In this document: piece by piece, positions 1 to 12,568 of the stretch
Layout: the number at the start of each line of letters is the position of its first letter
Numbering within the stretch: position 1 is the stretch's first letter
Source of the DNA: Glandiceps talaboti
Taxonomy: Eukaryota; Hemichordata; Enteropneusta; Spengelidae
Assembly (NCBI RefSeq): GCF_964340395.1
Contig: NC_135567.1
Coordinates: forward strand, 21,245,306-21,309,305
Direction: 5' to 3'
DNA: 64,000 nucleotides
Notes under the pieces: generated by a model
Database searches by the model: none
What the model saw: only the letters and a program-made list of their open reading frames with translations
Told to the model about the DNA's origin: nothing
Program-made: the position numbers and the translations under genes

Positions 1-104
1 AGTATTTGTTTGGTATTTATCAAAACTAAATCAGTGCTGTTCTTGTGTATTTTGATGTATCTATTGTCACATAAATACTTCATTTTATACAGACAATAAC
101 TTCC

Positions 105-136
105 TGAGTGTGTGTGTGTGTGTGTGTGTGTGTGTA
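105..136. repeat. (TG)n microsatellite
   Basis: Uninterrupted TG dinucleotide tract followed by a G-rich stretch. It lies about 460 bp upstream of the SSBP1 start codon. No gene is visible in bases 1-596 apart from promoter-type motifs. Confidence 0.95.
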
Positions 137-337
137 GGGGTGGGGAGTTTCACCTGAGCGACAACTACTGTCTGTGTAGTATAGAATGGCAGCATGTCGA
201 ATCGGTAGGGCGCCCCCTATGGTGTATTATGCAAATACATGTTTGAGGTTATTTGATAAACTTCAAAAGCAATTTTTAGGAATTTTGTAAAATATAATCT
301 ACGTCTGAATACAGACTAATACCTCAGATAATTATAG

Positions 338-365
338 AGACCACTATAGATCTGTATAGTGGTCT
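338..365. promoter_or_regulatory. Perfect 11-bp inverted repeat upstream of SSBP1
   Basis: AGACCACTATA and its exact reverse complement TATAGTGGTCT are separated by a 6-base spacer. The dyad is about 230 bp upstream of the SSBP1 ATG. It could be a dimeric protein-binding site or a remnant of a small palindromic element; nothing in the sequence decides between these. Confidence 0.4.
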
Positions 366-430
366 GAGCTAATCCTGTGCCATGATCATACAGATATGTA
401 CGTACGTTTAATTAACTTCGTGTACAGCTA

Positions 431-473
431 TTGCGCATGTACATTGACATTTGATACAGGTCAGATCAGGTCA
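431..473 (+). promoter_or_regulatory. Putative SSBP1 promoter motifs: NRF-1-like core and DR4 nuclear-receptor element
   Basis: Two perfect AGGTCA half-sites lie at 458-463 and 468-473, spaced by GATC. This is a DR4 arrangement of the type bound by nuclear-receptor dimers. A TGCGCATG core resembling half of an NRF-1 site lies just upstream (about 432-439). Both are 120-170 bp before the start codon of a nuclear-encoded mitochondrial gene, a class often controlled by NRF-1 and ERR-type factors in animals. The motifs are seen; occupancy is inference. Confidence 0.4.
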
Positions 474-596
474 GGGTTCGTTTGACTTTAGCACATGTTA
501 AACAACATTGTCAACAACAACGTTTCTGTCGTTGTCGCTCGAAATTGGTGAACAAACAACATTTATTCGCTCTTTCCAACAACAAGTTTCGTCGAG

Positions 597-3500
597 ATGT
601 TAAGGTCTGCATTGGGAAAGGTGAGTGTTAATGCAAATCAATCAACCCGTTTTATTTTAAACTAACGAAAGTGTTGTCTGCATGTGGACAAGACGTTTTG
701 GTATGATCGAATATTCAATGGTCATGGAACTTGAATTATCGTAAGTTACAGACGCCACGGTCTACGTCGAAATTTGATTCTGACATTCTCGGCCATAATC
801 GCACACCAACTTAGGGATCGTTCATTACATATGGCAGGAGGATGGGTGATAAACTGGCGGAGGGGGGGGGGGTGTTAAATTACATAGGTTAGGCGTCTAG
901 ACATGTTGAGTCGTGGAGTATATGCTTCGAACTAGATTTCTAAAATAATTGTGAGAAAAAAATGAGCAAGCTTATGATAATTATAATTGGGAGGAATGTA
1001 CAATAAGTCATAGACAGTGACAAAGAAATGATACATCCATGGTACCACCAAGCAATGTTTGTGTAGTGCACCCCCAAACTACAATGTTTCTGTAGCACTG
1101 CACCCCCAAACTACAATGTTTGTGTAGTGCACCCCCAAACTACAATGTTTGTGTAGTGCACCCCAAACTACAATGTTTCTGTAGTGCACCCCCAAACTAC
1201 AATGTTTCTGTAGTGCACCCCCAAACTACAATGTTTCTGTAGTGCACCCCCAAACTACAATGTTTCTGTAGTGCACCCCCAAACTACAATGTTTGTGTAG
1301 TGTACCCCAAAACTACAATGTTTGTGTAGTGCACCCCAAACCCCCAATGTTTGTGTATATTTTGTTAATAAAGTCACTGCTTCCATTGACTATTACACAT
1401 AAGACTCTGACATTTTGTTTATTTTGCCAGAAATGAATTGCAATTTTCATGTAAGTCTGACTTCATAAATGAAAATTTCTACTCAGTCAAAAATATTCTC
1501 AAGACACTTCCTAGAAATGTTCATTACTAAATATTTGATATTATCAATGTAACAGGTATCAAGACAATTTGTAAGGTGTGAAAGTACAGGCTCAGATTTC
1601 TATGTACGACCACGAATGGAAAAAAGTAAGTGCCTTAGTTTTGTACTATAGTAAAAATAATAATTTATTTCAGTATGTTGGCTACTTTGCTTTTGTGAAT
1701 GTGGCAATGCAGAGACTGACCCAGTCCCCAAACCTACTGTACATCAAAACCATGTGATAGCGCCCTCACAGTGCATAGATTGACCCAGTCCCCAAACTTA
1801 CTGTACATCAAAACCATGTGATAGCGCCCTCACAGTGCATAGACTGACCCAGTCCCCAAATGTAATGTCAATCAAACCATAACATGAATTGTAATTTTCA
1901 CTGTCCCATTTTTACTTCTCAGGTCTCAACAAGGTTACTCTACTAGGGCGGGTGGGTCAGGATCCAATAGAGAGGGGCTTTGATTCTGAAAGAGCAGTGG
2001 TGCAATTTACACTAGCCACATCAGAAATATTTAAAGATAAGAGAATTGGTCATGAAGGTAGGTATTCATTGCAGGGGGTCATGATTAAAGGGGCATAAAC
2101 TGAGTTTACATAATTGGGGGGGAGGGGGGGAGGGGGGGGGGCAATTTCTTTTCTGCATATTAAAAGGTACAGTATTCTACTTACTGATGTATACTCAACA
2201 AACACTTGTAATTGACTGAACTCAAACCTGGTATTAAGATATAACCCATAAATGATCTGATGATGTCGTATATGATACATATAAAAAAATGTGCATGAAC
2301 TCCCTACTATGCAATCAGCCATTCTAACAATACCAGAAGACATATTATAATGTTGTAGAAGATACTAGTATACATCACAGATAACTAACACAAGACATTA
2401 GTGTTAGTTGTCTGTGTATACATAGACATTTAATATTATACTAGAATAGTAAAAATATTATTAACTTGAGTAAACATTTATAAACTCAGCTTGTTTCGTT
2501 TTAAACTTTAGTGTTGTTATTTTGAATAAAAACTTTTACTGATCAACATAACACTGCACCACTAACCAAGATGTTTGGGCACTACAAGTACTAATTAAAT
2601 TAAATAATTTTTTTTTCAATTTTACTTTTGTAGACGAATACAAAGAGAAGACGATGTGGCATCGTATCAGTGTCTTCACACCATATTTGAGAAACTTGAT
2701 AACAAGGGCTGTTACAAAAGGGTAAGACATAGGGCTGGTGTAGACATTAACCCTTCCAGTTGGTAACACATACTGGTGAGGTGTTAGTGTCAGCCTAGTG
2801 TTAGCACTGAGTTAGTCTGGTGTTAACATAGGGCTGGTGTAGGCATTAACTTGTCCAGATGCTAACACATACTGGTGAGGTGTTAGTGCAAACCTAGTGT
2901 TAGCCCTGAGCTAGTCTGGTGTTAACATAGGACTGGTGCAGGGATTAACCCTTCCAGTTGCTAACACATACTGGTGAGGTGTTAGTGCCAACCTAGTGTT
3001 AGCACTGAGCTAGTCTGGTGTTAACATAGGACTGGTGTAGACATTAACCCTTCCAGTTGCTAACACATACTGGTGAGGTGTTAGTGTCAGCCTAGTGTTA
3101 GCACTGAGCTAGTCTGGTGTTAACATAGGACTGGTGCTGGCATTAACCCTTCCAGTTGCTAACACATACTGGTGAGGTGTTAGTGTCAGCCTAGTGTTAG
3201 CACTGAGCTAGTCTGGTGTTAACATAGGACTGGTGTAGACATTAACCCTTCCAGTTGTTGACACATACTGGTGAGATGTTAGTGTCAGCCTAGTGTTAGC
3301 ATTGAACTAGTCTGGTGTTAACATAGGACTGGTGTAGGCATTAACTTGTCCAGATGCTAGCTAACACATACTGGTGAGGTATTAATGCCAGCCTAGTGTT
3401 ATCACTAAACTAGTGTAGCTTAAGTGGGCTTTAACTCTTCCATTTGATGTTTGGTGGAAATATGGAAATGTTGCAGTCTCCAACAAATTCATTTTATCTG

Positions 3501-4516
3501 TCTCTTGGATTACTTGTCTGGGGAAACTCTGTGCAGACCTCCAGACCCAAAGTGTTGTCATACCACATTTTATGAAAACAGGAAACCATTTGTCAAACGA
3601 AAGTCTAGATATATTGTCTTACATGGGAGATGAACTCTAACAGTTGTTTTACTGCATACATTTATTACAGGTCAAGGGTTTATGTGACTGGTAAACTAGA
3701 TTACAGTGAATACATGGACAAACAAGGACATAAAGTATTCTCTACCAGTATAATTGCAGGTACTCATACATTTACATCTAGCCTTGAACTCTTACATTTA
3801 CATCTAGCCTTGAACTCATACATTTACATCTAGCCTTGAACTCATACATTAACATCTAGCCTTGAACTCATACATTTACATCTAGCCTTGAACTCATACA
3901 TTTACATCTAGCCTTGAACTCATACATTTACATCTAGCCTTGAACTCTTACATTTACATCTAGCCTTGAACTCGTACATTTACATCTAGCCTTGAACTCG
4001 TACATTTACATATAGCCTTGAACTTGTGCATTAAAAGCTGATTTAATCTAGCCTCCAACAATAGTATTTACATAGATATTGATAGATTACTAGTATTGGT
4101 TTCAAAGTTAGTCTCCAAGTTTACTTCACTTCTGCAAGTGTACAGTAAATTACTTGAAGCTTTTATGAGCTATCTTGGTAGAGAGCTGTGCTTTACATAG
4201 TACATTGTTGTGAGGCGGTTGGTAAGTAAACAATGTTTGGATACCTTGCCAAATCAGTGTTGGATTGGGTGGAGGTTTTCAAACCATATCATCAGCTATT
4301 TGTAATTTTAGTTACAAGCAAGGATATAAGAGATTGAACAGAATATACTGTAAGTGCTGTAAACAAGTTATTTCACCACAAGTTGTAATGATGATAATAT
4401 AATGATTTATTTTAGATGACGTGATATTTTTGTCAACACGAAGAGAAAGTCAGAGAGATCGACAAGCTGATGATGATGAGGACGACTCTGATGAAGATGA
4501 ACATAAAACCATGTGA
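597..4516 (+). CDS. SSBP1: Mitochondrial single-stranded DNA-binding protein (SSBP1/mtSSB), six exons
   Basis: Coding exons: 597-620, 1556-1625, 1923-2057, 2634-2721, 3671-3759 and 4416-4516. All junctions are GT-AG, phases agree, and they give 507 nt (168 aa plus TGA). The protein coats single-stranded DNA in the mitochondrial matrix as a homotetramer and supports Twinkle helicase and polymerase gamma. Residues 1 to about 20 are rich in Arg, Ser and Leu with no acidic residue before Glu17, as in a mitochondrial targeting peptide. The OB-fold runs from about residue 31 to 143: NKVTLLGRVGQDP near 34-46, WHRISVF at 85-91, SRVYVTGKLDY at 107-117, and IIADDVIFLS at 133-142. These match the animal mtSSB family closely. 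Odd feature: the tail (about 154-164) is almost all Asp/Glu, which vertebrate SSBP1 lacks. Human SSBP1 is 148 aa; the extra length is this tail. Introns 1, 4 and 5 hold tandem repeats. Confidence 0.95.
1053..1357. repeat. Minisatellite, about 29-bp unit, SSBP1 intron 1
   Basis: About ten copies of a unit with the core CAATGTTTSTGTAGTGCAC followed by CCCCAAACTA. Copies differ mainly at one G/C position and in the length of the C run. It lies wholly inside intron 1. Confidence 0.93.
1706..1866. repeat. About 75-bp tandem duplication, SSBP1 intron 2
   Basis: Two full copies and one partial copy of a unit containing GACCCAGTCCCCAAAC and CCATGTGATAGCGCCCTCA, ending about 60 bp before exon 3. Confidence 0.85.
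2369..2420. repeat. Imperfect hairpin in SSBP1 intron 3
   Basis: TATACATCACAGATAACTAACAC (2369-2391, 23 bases with a 3-base bulge) pairs with GTGTTAGTTGTCTGTGTATA (2401-2420) around a 9-base loop. It may be a small foldback remnant; no gene function is implied. Confidence 0.5.
2727..3415. repeat. Minisatellite family A, about 100-bp unit, SSBP1 intron 4
   Basis: Six to seven copies of a unit with landmarks GTTAACATAGGACTGGTG, CATTAACCCTTCCAGTTG, CACATACTGGTGAGGTGTTA and CCTAGTGTTAGCACTGAG. It starts within 10 bp of the exon 4 donor. The same unit recurs at about 23.3-24.0, 43.5-44.9 and 51.1-51.5 kb, always in the same orientation. Confidence 0.92.
3764..4032. repeat. Minisatellite, about 26-bp unit, SSBP1 intron 5
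   Basis: About ten copies of CATTTACATCTAGCCTTGAA followed by CTCATA. It begins a few bases after the exon 5 donor, so reading through the donor appears to extend exon 5; the donor GTACTC and the frame into exon 6 argue against that. Confidence 0.93.
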
Positions 4517-4833
4517 TTAAGACACTTAACATATACTGACTAAATCACTCACTGGGGTGTGATCACCCAATCTATACCAGTGTCTGATACGTGCGCCCTC
4601 AGTGTTTGATAAGTGCGCCCTCGGTGTCAGCCTGATTTCTCACTGATACAGATTTGACCAGATATAGCATTTTTGCTTTCATATGACATACTGAAATGCT
4701 ACTCATCACTTTTGTTAAACTCAAAACAGTATTTCAACATTTACTGACTTCACACAGTGCTTTAAAGTGGTACAAGCTGAGTTTATAAGCATTTTACTCA
4801 TGACGAGTGAAAATACTTATATATATATATATT

Positions 4834-4839
4834 AATAAA
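4834..4839 (+). terminator. Candidate SSBP1 polyadenylation signal (AATAAA)
   Basis: First canonical AATAAA downstream of the SSBP1 stop codon, about 320 bp after it and just after an AT dinucleotide run. A second lies at 5006-5011. Either could serve; sequence alone does not say. Confidence 0.45.
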
Positions 4840-5250
4840 ATATAAAACAACATTCCAGTATAACGTTAATGTCGATGTAGGGATTTCCTTAACATTTTTT
4901 TTATGTCAAATTCAGTCAATTGCAAGTGATGGTTAAGTATGCATCAGTAAGTAGAATACTGTGAGTGTGAGTACCTTTGAAATACGTAGCAAAAACAAAC
5001 ATATGAATAAACTCAGCCTGTGCCCCTTTGGTTAAACTTTGAATGATGAACTTGTGCAACATATAGATACATTACTAATATTTCTGTGACAAATGAAAAC
5101 TGGATGGTCTAAACAAAAGTCAAAGGGTTTCCAAAAGTTCTGACTAACTTTCGCCCTGTTAACAGAGCATCATCGGGTCAGTATTTGTTGTAGGGATTCG
5201 GGATATGAATGGGTTAGAATATTGGGGTAATGTCTTTAACAAAGACTGGG

Positions 5251-5266
5251 GGGGGGGGGGGGGGTA
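5251..5266. repeat. Poly-G tract
   Basis: Homopolymeric G run in the intergenic region after SSBP1. Similar runs of ten or more G or C occur at about 864, 2130, 14803, 25965, 26608, 43292, 51642, 52269 and 53309. Confidence 0.8.
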
Positions 5267-5484
5267 GTATAAATGCATCAATATGTTGCACAAATTGACC
5301 TAGCTTTATGTTGCACAAGTTGATTTTAAATTTTTGAAAGCACTGTTACACACTGCCTATTGTCACCATGACAACAGTTTAAAGAGATTTAAGTATCACA
5401 TATTCATATGTATTGAACATAATTTGGTAAAATTTAGTTTTCCTCATTTTGAACTGTACCACAGTTTTGGTGTGGACCTTGTTC

Positions 5485-5834
5485 AAGTGGCCATAAAGAT
5501 GAGAATTGGGTATTTATTTTGGATTTTTAATTTATAAAACAATTTTATCATGTCTTTCTACTTGAAAAATCAATATGAAACAACATATGTCAAGTCTTTG
5601 TTTGTAACTCAATACATTGCAAACATAATAAATGTGTAAAATCTTTGTTATTGTACGTACAATAACAAAGTTAGCTTTTACACATTTTTAATCTTTTTGC
5701 AATGTATTGAGTTACAAACACAGAGTTTGTTAATGTTGTTTTACATTGATTTTTCAAATAGGAAGCCATGATAAAATTGTTTTATAATTTAAAAATCCAC
5801 AATAAATACCCAATCTTCATCTTTATGGCCACTT
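5485..5834. mobile_element. Foldback MITE, copy 1 (about 350 bp, long inverted arms)
   Basis: The two halves are inverted copies of each other. The left end reads AAGTGGCCATAAAGATGA and the right end its near-perfect complement. The arms meet at a perfect 28-bp palindrome at 5643-5670, centred on GTACGTAC. No transposase ORF is present, so it would be non-autonomous. The right flank reads TTAA and the left flank TCAA, which would fit a TTAA target with one change; this is tentative. A related, more degraded copy lies at about 18.70-18.91 kb. Confidence 0.75.
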
Positions 5835-6057
5835 AAAACATAATCACTTACAATGTAAAGTCTTTCCTAAGTACTGCCAACCGGAGTCTATAATATGGAA
5901 TTGTAGTTTTTAAAGAATAATTAAAAACATTATTGGTTAAGACATTGAAGGTTTTGTTAAATAAAAATTATGATTCCAGATCCAAGCTTTCCATGCCAAC
6001 AGTTTTGTGGAAATGTTATACAAAAAGGTGGAAAGAGAAATGGTGCCATTCAATCTC

Positions 6058-6316
<259 letters not shown>

Positions 6317-8670
6317 CCTCGTCTGATTGGCTATAGAGTAATATGTGCACATGTCTATCATTCTCTCTTTGTTCGCTGTTTAGTGACCATGTTTCAGGTC
6401 CATAACATCTGAGTAGCATGCATTGTGATTGACACCAGTCCCTTGGGGTCTACTATACTGGGGAAAAGTTGACCACATATTCCTTCCTGAAATTTGAAAT
6501 GAATAACAAATTCAAAACATTTGAATATTATGAGATGATATATCTCTCAAGGGACTGCAGGGTCAGTCTAGACATTTCATGGATATGTGCTTACATGTAT
6601 TTGAAAAAATCAAATTAAGTTTCGTAAAGCTGCCATTGTTTTCTGGTATTCGTGTTAATTTACAGCTTCTGCCATGTACATGTACACATCAATCACGTGT
6701 TTATAAACTTTTACGTCCACTATAGTTAAAAACATCTGCTGAATAACAAAGAGCTTTGTCCTCACGCTACTGAAAATATTTTGAATGTTATGATTTGTCG
6801 AATGGTTATCAAACATCTGTTTGTTGTCACGAATTAGCCAATCGGTGTTGACGATGCGTTCACAGCTCAGCAAGTCATTGTGAGCAACAGGCCAGTGATT
6901 GGCCAATTCATTTTAACCATGTGACACTTGAGGAATACGTGTTTCCATCACTTTTGTCATGCCGAGCTTTGCTTTGGATGAGAAGGCACGTTGCACGTTG
7001 GCGTTGCACATTTAGGGGCGTTTATTATCGAGATATTCTTCCAGTTGGCTTTTCCACGATTTCAGGAACAGACTGGTGAGTAAAATTGAATCGCTCTGAC
7101 CTATAAATTTTTATGTCGCCTTGTAAAACTGCTGTCTTCGTTTATTGAGCCTTGAAACCGACTCTGTGTGCCTCAAAATCCTGATTTCACTGGCCACTGC
7201 ATGAGTTAATTATCACTATCGCGACTCTCTTCGTCTTTACTAGTATTGTTAGCCCCCGGTGTTAGCCACGCATCACGTAGGGTCTATGGACTGTTCTAAA
7301 TTGGTCAGTCAGTGTCATTTCAACTATCACTGCTTGTACCAAGCGACGTGCTATACTTTTCAAAATATGTATCGTACTCGCATTTTATCTGGAAGAATGT
7401 TTTCACTTTGTAACTTACTATAATTCTCAAAATTGAAAATTCGGGACATCATTTACCACAATTGTAAAAATATTTGGGTCTTTGGCCACATCGTACAATT
7501 GTCAAGTCGTTTATTGTTCCTAACTTTGGTGTTAAAGTTATATATTCGACTTGCAAAAGACTTCAGATTTGATCACCATATTCATTGCGGCTCTAATAGT
7601 AAGTGAGTGATGCAAAAGGAATTTTGATTTTGACGGAAATCATTGTAAACTGTGTATCTCTTGAAAGATGAATGAGTGTTACTTACATTAGCCAATCATT
7701 TATGAGAAACTAGCTGGAATAATTGTACCATTTGCTGTGATTTTGAGGGTTTTTCCCTGCTGTTTTTTGTCGTTCCTATGGTTAACTGGAAGCAATTAAC
7801 GCTACAATTCCTGTAACGTAAACGCAAATAGACGGAAGCGATTCAGATCTGAATCGCAAAGTTGGGTGAATTTTTTAGCTAAATTACACCGTACATGCCA
7901 AAAAAATCGGACATTTTCTGACTACAGTCTTCAAGGAATGTTCAAAGGTACCCCAATCCCGTCAAAATCGGCAAAAGTAGCAATACATGTAGCATTTTGA
8001 AACGGGGAGTAAGCTCACATCTCGCTCACGCTCGTCTGATTGCAAGTACAACAACCTTCGACCAACCTTAGCTCTGAGCCTGTCTCAAACTGTACTAAAA
8101 CTACCTACTACTAGTATATAACAGCCAGTTTCTCTATTGATAACAAGTGTAATCTTTCACTCCCTGTAAACAATGCGATCATCGGATGTTTGGTCGTGTG
8201 TCGTATTGTATCGGAAGAACATCAGAGGTCTAGCAGCTAGATTAGGTAATTGCGTGATCTACGTGAACTCCAAATAACTCTCCAGAAAGTTCGTGAAAAC
8301 ATGTTCATTTCCTGGACCGACATTCTCTTGAACTAATTTAGACATACCGGTAGCAAGTGTTTGATGTGTGTTTCTAAATGTTTCTAATTCTACTTTCAGG
8401 TAACAAAAGAATACAAGTGATGTGTTAGGCAAAGTAGCTGACGTCCTGGTTGTGTACGTCATACGTCAACAGTATACAAGTGTTAGTATGTCAAATCAAC
8501 ATGGCTCCACATCTAGCTCTTCATCCAAGGTAAGAACTGTGAAGTTTGATGATAATGGCAGTGGGATAGGATGGCTGGGGTGAGGTGATTGTGGTTGTGG
8601 GGTGGGGTACACTCTCATTAGGGTATGTAGATGGACAGTTATGGAGATGATAGTTTCTCAAACGAATAGC

Positions 8671-11600
8671 ATGTAACTTGTAAGTATATGTTTAGATTTA
8701 TGTAGATAAACCCACTGACAGGTTGGTAACTAACTATAATCATGTGATGTAAGTGTATGTTTAGATTTATGTAGATAAACCCACTGACAGGTTGGTAACT
8801 GTAACTAATCATGTGATGTAAGTGTATGTTTAGATTTATGTAGATAAACCCACTGACAGGTTGGTAACTGTAACTAATCATGTGATGTAAGTGTATGTTT
8901 AGATTTATGTAGATAAACCCACTGATAGGTTGGTAACTAACTAATCATGTGATGTAAGTGTATGTTTAGATTTATGTAGATAAACCCACTGACAGGTTGG
9001 TAACTGTAACTAATCATGTGATGTAAGTGTATGTTTAGATTTATGTAGATAAACCCACTGATAGGTTGGTAACTAACTAATCATGTGATGTAAGTGTATG
9101 TTTAGATTTATGTAGATAAACCCACTGACAGGTTGGTAACTGTAACTAATCATGTGATGTAAGTGTATGTTTAGATTTATGTAGATAAACCCACTGATAG
9201 GTTGGTAACTAACTAATCATGTGATGTAAGTATATGTTTAGATTTATGTAGATAAACCCACTGATAGGTTGGTAACTGTAACTAATCATGTGATGTAAGT
9301 GTATGTTTAGATTTATGTAGATAACCCACTGACAGGTTGGTAACTGTAACTAATCATGTGATGTAAGTGTATGTTTAGGTTTATGTAGATAAACCCACTG
9401 ACAGGTTGGTAACTGTAACTAATCATGTGATGTAAGTGTATGTTTAGATTTATGTAGATAAACCCACTGATAGGTTGGTAACTAACTAATCATGTGATGT
9501 AAGTGTATGTTTAGATTTATGTAGATAAACCCACTGATAGGTTGGTAACTAACTAATCATGTGATGTAAGTGTATGTTTAGATTTATGTAGATAAACCCA
9601 CTGATAGGTTGGTAACTAACTAATCATGTGATGTAAGTATATGTTTAGATTTATGTAGATAAACCCACTGATAGGTTGGTAACTGTAACTAATCATGTGA
9701 TGTAAGTGTATGTTTAGATTTATGTAGATAAACCCACTGACAGGTTGGTAACTGTAACTAATCATGTGATGTAAGTGTATGTTTAGATTTATGTAGATAA
9801 ACCCACTGACAGGTTGGTAACTAACTAATCATGTGATGTAAGTGTATGTTTAGATTTATGTAGATAAACCCACTGACAGGTTGGTAACTGTAACTAATCA
9901 TGTGATGTAAGTGTATGTTTAGATTTATGTAGATAAACCCACTGATAGGTTGGTAACTGTAACTAATCATGTGATGTAAGTGTATGTTTAGATTTATGTA
10001 GATAAACCCACTGATAGGTTGGTAACTAACTAATCATGTGATGTAAGTGTATGTTTAGATTTATGTAGATAAACCCACTGACAGGTTGGTAACTGTAACT
10101 AATCATGTGATGTAAGTATATGTTTAGATTTATGTAGATAAACCCACTGACAGGTTGGTAACTATCTAATCATGTGATGTAAGTATATGTTTAGATTTAT
10201 GTAGATAAACCCACTGACAGGTTGGTAACTGTAACTAATCATGTGATGTAAGTGTATGTTTAGATTTATGTAGATAACCCACTGATAGGTTGGTAACTGT
10301 AACTAATCATGTGATGTAAGTATATGTTTAGATTTATGTAGATAAACCCACTGATAGGTTGGTAACTGTAACTAATCATGTGATGTAAGTGTATGTTTAG
10401 ATTTATGTAGATAAACCCACTGACAGGTTGGTAACTAACTAATCATGTCATGTAAGTATATGTTTAGATTTATGTAGATAAACCCACTGATAGGTTGGTA
10501 ACTGTAACTAATCATGTGATGTAAGTGTATGTTTAGATTTATGTAGATAAACCCACTGACAGGTTGGTAACTATCTAATCATGTGATGTAAGTGTATGTT
10601 TAGATTTATGTAGATAAACCCACTGACAGGTTGGTAACTAACTAATCATGTGATGTAAGTGTATGTTTAGATTTATGTAGATAAACCCACTGACAGGTTG
10701 GTAACTGTAACTAATCATGTGATGTAAGTGTATGTTTAGATTTATGTAGATAAACCCACTGACAGGTTGGTAACTAACTAATCATGTGATGTAAGTGTAT
10801 GTTTAGATTTATGTAGATAAACCCACTGACAGGTTGGTAACTGTAACTAATCATGTGATGTAAGTATATGTTTAGATTTATGTAGATAAACCCACTGATA
10901 GGTTGGTAACTATCTAATCATGTGATGTAAGTGTATGTTTAGATTTATGTAGATAAACCCACTGACAGGTTGGTAACTGTAACTAATCATGTGATGTAAG
11001 TATATGTTTAGATTTATGTAGATAAACCCACTGACAGGTTGGTAACTAACTAATCATGTGATGTAAGTGTATGTTTAGATTTATGTAGATAAACCCACTG
11101 ACAGGTTGGTAACTGTAACTAATCATGTGATGTAAGTGTATGTTTAGATTTATGTAGATAAACCCACTGACAGGTTGGTAACTGTAACTAATCATGTGAT
11201 GTAAGTGTATGTTTAGATTTATGTAGATAAACCCACTGATAGGTTGGTAACTATCTAATCATGTGATGTAAGTGTATGTTTAGATTTATGTAGGTAAACC
11301 CACTGATAGGTTGGTAACTATCTAATCATGTGATGTAAGTGTATGTTTAGATTTATGTAGATAAACCCACTGATAGGTTGGTAACTAACTAATCATGTGA
11401 TGTAAGTGTATGTTTAGATTTATGTAGATAAACCCACTGACAGGTTGGTAACTGTAACTAATCATGTGATGTAAGTGTATGTTTAGATTTATGTAGATAA
11501 ACCCACTGACAGGTTGGTAACTGTAACTAATCATGTGATGTAAGTGTATGTTTAGATTTATGTAGATAAACCCACTGATAGGTTGGTAACTGTAACTAAT

Positions 11601-12014
11601 CATGTGATGTAAGTGTATGTTTAGATTTATGTAGATAAACCCACTGACAGGTTGGTAACTAACTAATCATGTGATGTAAGTGTATGTTTAGATTTATGTA
11701 GATAAACCCACTGACAGGTTGGTAACTGTAACTAATCATGTGATGTAAGTATATGTTTAGATTTATGTAGATAAACCCACTGACAGGTTGGTAACTAACT
11801 AATCATGTGATGTAAGTGTATGTTTAGATTTATGTAGATAAACCCACTGACAGGTTGGTAACTAACTAATCATGTGATGTAAGTGTATGTTTAGATTTAT
11901 GTAGATAAACCCACTGATAGGTTGGTAACTGTAACTAATCATGTGATGTAAGTGTGTGTTTAGATTTATGTAGATAAACCCACTGACAGGTTGGTAACTA
12001 ACTAATCATGTGAT
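8671..12014. repeat. 3.3-kb satellite-like array, 67/69-bp unit
   Basis: Roughly fifty head-to-tail copies with landmarks AATCATGTGATGTAAGTGTA, TGTTTAGATTTATGTAGATA and AACCCACTGAYAGGTTGGTA. Two length variants differ by 2 bp (TAACTAACTAATC against TAACTGTAACTAATC) and a C/T site splits copies further, with local alternation of variants. Each unit carries a GTAAGTGTATG string resembling a 5-prime splice site. The array lies between the second and third candidate exons of the weak + strand unit. Confidence 0.97.
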
Positions 12015-12473
12015 TTGTTTTGTTGACCATTGACACACTCCTTAGTGGGGTTTGAAACCATAATCTTCTGATCCACAGGGTTATTGAGATGTTATATTGA
12101 GATGTTATATTTTGACCAAAATTCAGATTTATAGATGTAAATGGCCTATCACTGACAGGGTCATAATGTGTTGAGTAACTCTTCATCTAAACATCAGAAA
12201 TAATATCCCAACCAACTTTCAGCCAAATCTGACGAATACTTTAGAATTAAAGACACATTTTTAAAATCAATTTGTGTATAACTCATGTAATCATTATTTC
12301 CTGGGCAATTCATCTATACATTCTTAACAACACTCTGCCAAATTTTAGGCAAATATGCTTAGTAGTTTTTTGGTTAAAAACTAAAACTCATTTTTTTGAC
12401 CAAATTATACATGAACACTTTACTTCATTCAGTTACCATATCACTGCATTTCCTCTTTTCTTTTTTGTAGGAC

Positions 12474-12568
12474 TAGAAGCAAAACATTTGGACCAATCGG
12501 ACTGGGAATGGGAAAGAACTCAATGGACCAATCTGACTGGGAATGGGAAAGGACCCAATGGACCAGAC
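12474..12568. repeat. 35-bp tandem repeat in the candidate third exon
   Basis: Units begin GGACCAATCKGACTGGGAAT and continue GGGAAAGRACYCAAT. There are two full copies and a partial third. Because 35 is not a multiple of three, the frame shifts from copy to copy, which argues against conserved coding. Confidence 0.75.

Noticed and set aside
3451-3833. Separate short ORFs in SSBP1 introns 4-5
   Set aside because: The second includes true exon 5 read through its donor into a minisatellite; the first has no support. Phase and homology fit the six-exon model instead.
8639-11603. Minus-strand frames with a repeated 23-residue unit
   Set aside because: Produced by consecutive 69-bp units. They break wherever a 67-bp variant occurs.
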